Assembly: GCA_963815655.1 (NCBI GenBank)
Contig: CAWFHK010000001.1
Location: forward strand, 3,286,001-3,350,000
From: JAWOLE01 sp963815655
GTDB taxonomy: Bacteria; Acidobacteriota; Thermoanaerobaculia; UBA5066; Gp7-AA6
Direction: 5' to 3'
DNA: 64,000 nt
The notes beneath the pieces are model-generated. The model was not told the origin of the DNA and did no database searches. It saw only the letters and a list, made by a program, of their open reading frames with translations. The position numbers were made by a program, and so were the translations under genes. This document shows positions 58,262-64,000 of the stretch, piece by piece (positions within the stretch are counted from its first letter, which is position 1; every line of letters starts with the position of its first letter).

Positions 58262-60508
58262 TTATCTTTGAAACGCGTACGACAGCTTCAGGAAGAACTG
58301 GCGGCCGGCCTTCGCGTAATGTCCGTCTTCCGCGAGCGTCCGGTTGTCGCCGTAGCCGAGGAACATCACGGTCTGCCAGTTGATCTTGTAGGCGAAGAGG
58401 GCCGAGCCCGCGAAGTCGGCGTCCTTCTTCGTCACCTCGATCGTGTAGATCGAGGGATCGCGCCGCGTCTCGACGAGCTGCCCGATGAGTCTGACGAAGG
58501 CGCGCGACGTGAACGTGTACGTCCCCTTGACCCGTCCCACGTCGGCGGTGAAGAGGCGCCGGGATCCGCCGCCGTCGCGCGGATCCACGTTGACCCAGCT
58601 CCGAGCCGCGATGAAATCGAGCTTCAAATGGTCGGTCGGCCGGACCGTGGCCTGCAGGTTGACGTCGGCACCACTTCCGGGCCGCGAGTTGTCGAAGTCG
58701 ACCTGCTCGCCCACCGTCCCCTGGACCACGATCTGCGTGATCCAGCGGGGGGGGCTCAACTGGAAGTAATACACGACCTGCCGTCGGGGGAAGGTCGTGT
58801 TCCCGGCGCGCACCCGGTCGTAGGCGTACCGCACGCGCGTGAAGGAGTTCCAGAGGCCATCGAACCCGAGACCGGGGGAGACCGAGCGGCTCACCTGGTT
58901 GCCTCCGGTGTCGGCCTGGTAGTCGGCCTGGAAATAGGTCCGCAGGCGCGAGATCGGGAAGTGCTCGGGGCGGACCGTGTAGCCCGCCTCGCCGTAGGTC
59001 TCCCGGTAGCCGACCTGGGGCACGAAGCCGTCGTCGGCGCGGAACCCGTCTCCGAAGTCCCTGAACTCCGTGAACCAGTCCCATGTCCGCGTACTGTGCG
59101 AGTACCAGACGTCGGCGGCGTGCGAGTCGAGCTTCTGCCCGGTCCACTGGTCCGAGAGCTCGGGCCGGTTCGGCGTCCGCGTGTTGGAGAGGAGGAGCTG
59201 GCCGGTGACCGTGTCGTGGTCGCCGGCGCGCCACTGGAAGTCCGGCCCGTACACGCGGTTGTAGCCGCCGCCGCTGACCTCCCGGTCGGTCGCGAGGAAG
59301 CTGACGAAGGACTTCCCGAAGTCGTGCCGGACGCGCCCCATGCCGACGAAGGAGGAGTAGTCCTGGTCGGCGAAGTCCGAGCCGTTGGATCCCGGCAGGA
59401 TCACGCTCCCTCCGCCCCGGTCCTGCGCGATGAACGCGGTGTACTGGTTCGAATCGAACTTGCCCGTCGCCCGTAATCCCCAGCGGGGCGACGTGATGCT
59501 CCTCGTGTACACCGCCTGGATGGGGGAGGAGAAGAGCTCCAGCCCCTCCAGGAAAAACGGCCGCTTCTCGGGATAGAAGAGCGCGAAGCGCTGGTTGACC
59601 GCGATCTGGGCGACGTCGGACTCGACCTGCGAGAAGTCCGGGTTCAGCGTCGCGTCGATCGCGTTGTTCTGGTTGGGCGTCCACTTGGCGTCCACGCCCC
59701 CGTTCAAGCGCACCGGCTTGTTCACGAGCGAGGAGCCGAGATCTGCCCGCGGGACCGCGTCCTCCTTCGCCGTGCCGTAGGGAGCGACGACGAGATGCCC
59801 GGCCGGCGGCAGGTTGTCGAGGCCGGTCAGGTGGTTGGAGCGGCAGATGAAGCAGTTGCCGCCGCGGGGGAGCTTCGCGGAAAATATCTGGTAGCGGAAT
59901 TCCCGCGGGTAGTTCCTGTAGAGCAGGATTCCCCAGGTCTGCTTGTCGCCGGGCGGATAACGGAGCGAGGAGAAGGGCACGCGCATCTCGAGCACCCACC
60001 CCTCCTTCGTGATCTTCGCCGCCGAGTCCCAGTAGAAGTCGGGAGAGTTGTCTTCGTTGCCGGTCGTGTCGTCCGTGATCGCGTCGTACTGGATGCCGCG
60101 CGGATTGGCGAGCAGGAGGAGTCCCGTGCGGTGGTCGTTGCGCGTGTCGAGGATGATGCCGCCGTAGTCGGTGTAGCTCGGCACGTCGTCGCGGTCGCCG
60201 AAGGGTGAGCGGATCTTCGACGGGTCCGGGTCGGAGAACTCGAACCCCGCGTAGAGGAACTTGTCGTCGTAGGCGAGGTACGCGACGCTCTTGACCCTGG
60301 GCGGGACGTTGTCGCCCGGGTTGGTCTCGAAGAAGGTGTCGATTCTCGTCGCGCCCTTCCACCCGGCGTCGGAGAGATCTCCGTCCACCGTGATCGCCCC
60401 GGCCGTCCGCGCGATGCGGATCTCCGGCGGCGCCTCCTCCGCAGCCCGCGCCGCGGCCGCCGGGAGAGCCGAAAGAGCCAGCACGAGAAGCCCCGCCGTC
60501 CGCGACAC
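58262..60508 (-). CDS. DUF5916/CBM9-like outer-membrane-type protein
   Basis: 748-residue exported protein with a signal peptide ending AARAAEE. The N-terminal third is a carbohydrate-binding-module-9-like domain (ITVDGDLSDAGWKGATRID, VAYLAYDDKFLYAGFEFSD, GWVLEMRVPFSSLRYP), the rest a beta-barrel with alternating strands and a terminal FLKLSYAFQR. This combination is DUF5916, common in Acidobacteriota, Gemmatimonadota and Bacteroidota; function unproven, probably outer-membrane uptake or adhesion. It resembles TonB receptors in shape but lacks a plug. GTG 60508 is the start. An operator-like palindrome lies 43 nt upstream. Confidence 0.9.
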   Translation of the reverse strand: MSRTAGLLVLALSALPAAAARAAEEAPPEIRIARTAGAITVDGDLSDAGWKGATRIDTFFETNPGDNVPPRVKSVAYLAYDDKFLYAGFEFSDPDPSKIRSPFGDRDDVPSYTDYGGIILDTRNDHRTGLLLLANPRGIQYDAITDDTTGNEDNSPDFYWDSAAKITKEGWVLEMRVPFSSLRYPPGDKQTWGILLYRNYPREFRYQIFSAKLPRGGNCFICRSNHLTGLDNLPPAGHLVVAPYGTAKEDAVPRADLGSSLVNKPVRLNGGVDAKWTPNQNNAIDATLNPDFSQVESDVAQIAVNQRFALFYPEKRPFFLEGLELFSSPIQAVYTRSITSPRWGLRATGKFDSNQYTAFIAQDRGGGSVILPGSNGSDFADQDYSSFVGMGRVRHDFGKSFVSFLATDREVSGGGYNRVYGPDFQWRAGDHDTVTGQLLLSNTRTPNRPELSDQWTGQKLDSHAADVWYSHSTRTWDWFTEFRDFGDGFRADDGFVPQVGYRETYGEAGYTVRPEHFPISRLRTYFQADYQADTGGNQVSRSVSPGLGFDGLWNSFTRVRYAYDRVRAGNTTFPRRQVVYYFQLSPPRWITQIVVQGTVGEQVDFDNSRPGSGADVNLQATVRPTDHLKLDFIAARSWVNVDPRDGGGSRRLFTADVGRVKGTYTFTSRAFVRLIGQLVETRRDPSIYTIEVTKKDADFAGSALFAYKINWQTVMFLGYGDNRTLAEDGHYAKAGRQFFLKLSYAFQR

Positions 60509-60550
60509 TCGTCGTAGTAAGACGAGAGAAAGGGAAAAAGGTTAGGGCTG

Positions 60551-60566
60551 TACGAAAATATTCGTA
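60551..60566. promoter_or_regulatory. Perfect TACGAA-N4-TTCGTA palindrome between divergent genes
   Basis: 6-bp arms around AATA in an AT-rich island (60541-60567) between DUF5916 (minus) and DUF1579 (plus). A site of this type is suited to a TetR/MarR-like or LuxR-type dimer and could co-regulate both genes. Confidence 0.45.
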
Positions 60567-60640
60567 AGGTCCCGCCCGCTCCTGTTGCCGATTTCCCGGG
60601 GGAAGGTAGAATCCCGGCACATTTGAAGAGGAGGAAGAGA

Positions 60641-61219
60641 ATGAAACGCTTCAAGCTCGCGCTCCTGGCGGCGTCGGTTCTGTTCACCGCGGCTCTCTCC
60701 GCGCCGGCGGAGGAGAAGAAGATGGAGGCGCCCAAGCCGGGCCCCGAGGTCCAGAAGCTCGGCGTCTTCGTCGGCACCTGGAAGGGCGTCGGCGAGCTCA
60801 AGCCGAACCCGTTCGGCATGCCCCCCGGAAAGTACTCCTCCACGGACAAGTGCGAGTGGTTTCCCGGCGGCTTCCAGGTCGTCTGCCACACCAGCGGCAA
60901 GGGCCCGATGGGCTCCATGCACGGCCTGGGAATCCTCGCGTACAACCCGATGGAGAAGGCCTATAGCTACTACGGCATCGACAACATGGGCTTCGCCGAG
61001 GAGAGCAAGGGGGGCGTGGAAGGGAACACCTGGACGTACACGAGCGAAGAGAAGATGGGAGACAAGACCTTCCACGGCCGCTACACCATGAAGACCTCCG
61101 CGGACTCCTACACCTTCAAGTACGAGACCTCGGAAGACGGCCAGAACTGGATCGTCAACATGGAAGGGAAGGCCACGAAGGCCGCCGCCATGAAGAAGAA
61201 GCCCGCCGAAAAGAAATAG
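60641..61219 (+). CDS. Exported DUF1579-family protein
   Basis: 192-residue exported protein with a signal peptide (MKRFKLALLAASVLFTAALSAPA). The mature region has the DUF1579 landmarks: LGVFVGTWKGVGELKPNPFGMPPGK-type start, then CEWFPGGFQVVCHTSG, MHGLGILAYNPMEKAYSYYGID and a KTFHGRYTM strand. The fold is a lipocalin-like barrel; function unknown. A Lys/Ala-rich tail (AAAMKKKPAEKK) closes the protein. GAGGAGGAAGAG directly before ATG 60641 is an excellent ribosome site. Confidence 0.88.
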   Translation: MKRFKLALLAASVLFTAALSAPAEEKKMEAPKPGPEVQKLGVFVGTWKGVGELKPNPFGMPPGKYSSTDKCEWFPGGFQVVCHTSGKGPMGSMHGLGILAYNPMEKAYSYYGIDNMGFAEESKGGVEGNTWTYTSEEKMGDKTFHGRYTMKTSADSYTFKYETSEDGQNWIVNMEGKATKAAAMKKKPAEKK

Positions 61220-61370
61220 CCGCGGCGGCTACTTCGGGGGGTCCCGAGATCGATGGGTGAACGGCGCTCCTCGAGCCGGGAATGCGGCCGGGGCCGACCC
61301 CGGGCGGGACTCTAGCGCACCGTAACGGTGAAATCGGTAGTAGTTACTATCAGGGCGGGTGTTCCATTGG

Positions 61371-61742
61371 AATCCGCCCCGACGTCGGTCCGCCTCCCTC
61401 GTCGCACGCGACGGCCTGGCCGCGACAGACGAGACCTGGCCGTCGCTTGTCGTTCGCTCGCATAGGCGGCGAGGCGATTGTTGTTGCGTGGTGCGCTCGC
61501 TCTCTCACGCTCCTCCGGGAGGCGGCCCGCCACCGGGGCTGCGCTCCAGCATAAGCCGAGGTGAGAGCCCCGGAGCCGGCCGCGTTTCCCGGAGTCGGTG
61601 ATGGGTGACGAGCATGTGAGGGCTCGACCGGTACCTCAGTGCGACTGCGAGGAACCCTCAGCGCCGGCCGGTTTCAACCGTTGCGGCCGGCCGGCGCGTG
61701 CCGACGCAGGGAAATGCCGACGACTCCGGGGCGGGTTTTTCG
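61371..61742 (+). repeat. Inverted-repeat element, long form (copy A)
   Basis: 372-nt element. Left end AATCCGCCCCGACGTCGG, right end inverted AAAAACCCGCCCCGGAG. Left module stem GCGACGGCC (61408-61416)/GGCCGTCGC (61438-61446); right module stem GCGCCGGCC (61661-61669)/GGCCGGCGC (61689-61697). The centre carries GGTGATGGGTGACGAGCATG as in copy B. It lies between convergent DUF1579 and MacB-type genes; 61220-61370 before it shows nothing recognisable. Confidence 0.85.
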
Positions 61743-61796
61743 CCACTATCACTTCAAGCGTTACAGGGCACTAGACCCCAGACCCTCGCCCCTCCA

Positions 61797-63089
61797 CTAC
61801 CTCATGGCCTCCATGGGGGAGAGGCGCGAGGCGCGGATGGCGGGGTACATCCCGAAGACGACGGCGAGGAGGAGCGCCGTGACCCAGGCGATCAGGAGGC
61901 CCACGGGGTTGACGACGAGACCGTAGGGGAACTTGGAAGACAGGGCCTGGCACACTCCCGCCCCGAGAAACGTCCCGACCGACGCGCCGAGCGCGGCAAG
62001 GACGCAGGCCTCCAACAGGAACTGGATGAAGACCTCGTGGTCGGAGGCGCCCATCGCCTTGCGCAGGCCGATCTCGTAGCGGCGGTCGGAGAAGGAGATG
62101 AGCATCACGGACAGGACGCCGACGCCGCCGACCAGCAGGACCGTCGCGGCGAGCGAGAGGAGCACGACCTTCCAGCCGAACATCTGGTCCTGGAAGCGCG
62201 CGTAGGCGCGCAGCAGCTCCGCCTCGAGGTCGGTGATCTCGATGTCCTCGATGCCGTGGTGCGCCTGCCGCGCGCGGGCGATCATCATCGCCGAGACCTC
62301 GCCGATGTCCTTCTTGGAGGCGAGCTTGACGGCCACGTGCGCGAGCTGGTGCGTCGAGTCGATCCGGTCCATGTAGGTCGTCAGCGGGATCGAGATGCCG
62401 TTGGCGTCGTACCAGTTCTCGTTGGAAAAGAGCTGTCCCGGCGCCTGGACCCCGACGACCCGGAAGGGAATCCCCTCGACGATGATGTCGCGTCCGACCG
62501 GGTCCGCGCCGCCGAAGAGCTTCGAGGCGAGCGTCGCGCCCACGATCGCGACCGTCGAGCGCCGCCGCTCGTCGTTCTCGGTCAGCCCGCGCCCCATGCC
62601 GATCGGCCGGTTCATCCATTGCCCGTAGTCGGGCCCGACGCCGTTGATGTACATCCTCTCGCTGCCCCCCACCGTCCGGACCGCGGAGCGCTTCATCGCG
62701 CGAGGCAGGAAGGCCCGGACCTTGGGATCGGGCGACATCAGCCGCGGCAGGTCCTCGAAGCGCAGCCCCGGGCTCATCGCGAAGCGCTTCTGGTCCTCCG
62801 TCGTCTGCGGCGACTTGGGCGCGAGCAGGATGGTGCCGTCCCAGCTCATCCCCGAGAACCCCGTCGAGACCTTGTCCATCACGCCGTCCAGGACCGACGT
62901 CATCACGACCAGCGCGAACACCCCGAGCATCAGCAGCGTCAGCGTCAGGATCGACCGCAGCTTGTGAGCCCACAGCTCGATGACGCCGCCGCGCACGACC
63001 TCCATGTACAGAGCGAGGCGCGTGCCTATGGAATGGCGGCGCCGCTTGGCGCGCGCCGTCGTGGCCAAAGAGAGCGCGTCGCTACTCAC
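61797..63089 (-). CDS. MacB/FtsX-type ABC transporter permease
   Basis: 430-residue permease with one N-terminal helix (LRSILTLTLLMLGVFALVVM), a large periplasmic domain (residues about 75-300, containing SVLDGVMDKVS, DPVGRDIIVEGIPFRVVGV) and three C-terminal helices with GLRKAMGASDHEVFIQFLLEA-type coupling and the closing RASRLSPMEAMR. This is the MacB/DUF214 architecture, used for efflux or lipoprotein release with a partner ATPase, which is not in the window. GTG 63089 is the start. A second permease of the same family follows on the same strand. Confidence 0.92.
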   Translation of the reverse strand: MSSDALSLATTARAKRRRHSIGTRLALYMEVVRGGVIELWAHKLRSILTLTLLMLGVFALVVMTSVLDGVMDKVSTGFSGMSWDGTILLAPKSPQTTEDQKRFAMSPGLRFEDLPRLMSPDPKVRAFLPRAMKRSAVRTVGGSERMYINGVGPDYGQWMNRPIGMGRGLTENDERRRSTVAIVGATLASKLFGGADPVGRDIIVEGIPFRVVGVQAPGQLFSNENWYDANGISIPLTTYMDRIDSTHQLAHVAVKLASKKDIGEVSAMMIARARQAHHGIEDIEITDLEAELLRAYARFQDQMFGWKVVLLSLAATVLLVGGVGVLSVMLISFSDRRYEIGLRKAMGASDHEVFIQFLLEACVLAALGASVGTFLGAGVCQALSSKFPYGLVVNPVGLLIAWVTALLLAVVFGMYPAIRASRLSPMEAMR

Positions 63090-63101
63090 GCGCGCCTCGC
63101 C

Positions 63102-63178
63102 GTTTCAGGTTCCAGGTTTCAGGTTTCAGGAAAGGCGCGGTGGCCTCCTGAAACTTGAAACCTGAAACTTGAAACCTA
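63102..63178. repeat. Heptamer-repeat hairpin (GTTTCAG type) between two permeases
   Basis: Four units GTTTCAG/GTTCCAG (63102-63129) face about four inverse units (CTGAAAC/TTGAAAC, 63149-63176) over a GC-rich loop. The last bases overlap the stop region of the following permease. Same heptamer class as 18456-18532. Confidence 0.85.
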
Positions 63179-64000
63179 TTCATATCTGAGCGCCTCCATC
63201 GGCGACAGCCGCGCGGCCTTCCAGGCGGGGTAGAGGGCGAACACGACGCCGAAGGCGGCGGCGAGGAGGTAGGCGGAGATGAAGCTCTTCGCGTCGATGT
63301 GGAGGGGGATCCCGATCGAGGAGGTGATGATCTTGGAGAAGCCGATTCCGAAGACGAGGCCGACGAAGGCGCCGGCGCCGGTGAGCATCATCGCCTCGGT
63401 CATGAACTCCTTGAAGACTTCGCGCCCGGAGGCGCCGATCGCCATCTTGACGCCCACCTCGCGGATCCGCTCCTTGAGCGTCGCCATCTGGATGTTGACG
63501 TTGACGATCCCGCCGCCGAGAAGCGATAGAACTCCGGAGAGCAGGAAGATGATGTCGTACACGTCCCCCTGGCTTCGCTCCCGGCGCACGCGCGCCCCGA
63601 CGTCATCCAACCGGAAGTCCTCCTGCTGGCGGTGGTTCGCCTTGAGGAGTCCCGAGAGGACCTTCGAGAACTTCGACATCGCGTCGAGGTTGGGAATGCG
63701 GAAGGTCAACCGGTCGAGCCTCCGGTAACTGTCCCCGTCGAAGCGCCTCGACACGAGCGTCGTCGGCACGGCGACGATCCGGTTGCGCCACCGGAACATG
63801 TTGCGGTTGGACTTGCGGAAGTAGAAGACCCGCTCCCTGAGGACGCCGATGACCGTGACCGGCACGTCCCCGATCTTCATCGTCTGGCCGATCGCGTTGC
63901 CGTTGGGAAAGAACGTGTCCACCGCCTCGGTCCCGAGGATCGCGACGCGCGACGCGGAATCCATGTCCTGTCGCGTGAAGTTGCGCCCCCGCGCGAGCGA
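63176..64000 (-). CDS. MacB/FtsX-type ABC transporter permease, 5' end beyond window
   Basis: Partial: the reading frame continues through the right edge (LARGRNFTRQDMDSAS precedes the visible ATG 63964), so the N-terminal helix and part of the periplasmic domain are missing. Visible are DPxG-like NGNAIGQTMKIGDVPVTVIGVL, RRERSQGDVYDIIFLLSGV, the coupling ERIREVGVKMAIGASGREVFKEF and the closing AARLSPMEALRYE. Same family as the downstream gene, so the two probably form a heterodimeric permease. The ATP-binding subunit should lie further right. Confidence 0.92.
   Translation of the reverse strand, partial: SLARGRNFTRQDMDSASRVAILGTEAVDTFFPNGNAIGQTMKIGDVPVTVIGVLRERVFYFRKSNRNMFRWRNRIVAVPTTLVSRRFDGDSYRRLDRLTFRIPNLDAMSKFSKVLSGLLKANHRQQEDFRLDDVGARVRRERSQGDVYDIIFLLSGVLSLLGGGIVNVNIQMATLKERIREVGVKMAIGASGREVFKEFMTEAMMLTGAGAFVGLVFGIGFSKIITSSIGIPLHIDAKSFISAYLLAAAFGVVFALYPAWKAARLSPMEALRYE

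Noticed and set aside
59446..59459. tRNA T-arm-like GGTTCGAATCGAA
   Set aside because: It is inside the DUF5916 coding sequence and no acceptor stem or D-arm can be paired around it. No tRNA was found in the window.
24161..61742. Target-site duplications around the dispersed elements
   Set aside because: Flanks of copies A, B, C and D were compared by eye; no consistent direct repeat was found, so mobility is not claimed.

Overview
The window is high-GC DNA (roughly 65-70% by eye) from a free-living, aerobic or facultative Gram-negative bacterium. An Oar-like TonB receptor, a DUF5916 outer-membrane protein, many secreted HExxH peptidases, a Ser/Thr kinase, DUF4097 and MacB-type permeases together point to Acidobacteriota or a close relative. 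This assignment is inference from gene content; no rRNA or universal marker is present.

Layout. 1-4.3 kb: small membrane protein, PlsB-like acyltransferase, NCS1 permease, frameshifted CPBP protease. 4.3-11.4 kb: ankyrin protein; minus-strand agmatine operon (N-carbamoylputrescine amidase, agmatine deiminase, D-serine dehydratase-like enzyme); GT-C membrane protein; RyR/transglutaminase-like pair. 11.5-20 kb: lipoprotein, Rieske oxygenase, OPT transporter, DUF885-like protein, APC permease, RNB nuclease. 20-31 kb: DUF885 and M2 peptidases, then an unusual 1,889-aa kinase/ATPase/double solute-binding fusion. 31-39 kb: NCS2 permease, TonB receptor, histidine phosphatase, sigma/anti-sigma/DUF4097 operon. 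39-49 kb: DedA, thioesterase, citrate synthase, SRPBCC protein, TSUP exporter, HTH/nucleotidyltransferase pair, DinB, RHH protein, fused E1 dehydrogenase. 49-64 kb: secreted propeller-like protein, DUF72, M3-like and M24 peptidases, alcohol dehydrogenase, DUF5916, DUF1579 and two ABC permeases (the second runs off the end).

The most notable feature is intergenic. Six gaps carry members of a dispersed, inverted-repeat-bounded, non-coding family built from a module of about 50 nt, with ten copies in 64 kb. Nine of the ten form a 9-bp (one 8-bp) stem around an 18-21 nt loop, and one stem position exists as A-T, G-C and C-G in different copies, which is the signature of a structure under selection. 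A second class of intergenic structure is hairpins or arrays made of short tandem units (7 nt at five loci, 8 nt at one). More familiar REP-like and TGTCATCCCGAG-type repeats are also present.

Functionally, much of the window concerns peptides: five secreted or cytosolic peptidase-like proteins, an OPT oligopeptide transporter, and a cytoplasmic kinase carrying two oligopeptide-binding-protein domains. Coupled stop/start overlaps (ATGA, GTGA, TTGA) mark several real operons. Three single-gene frameshift problems (two in CPBP, one in a 61-aa membrane gene) suggest either local decay or assembly indels.
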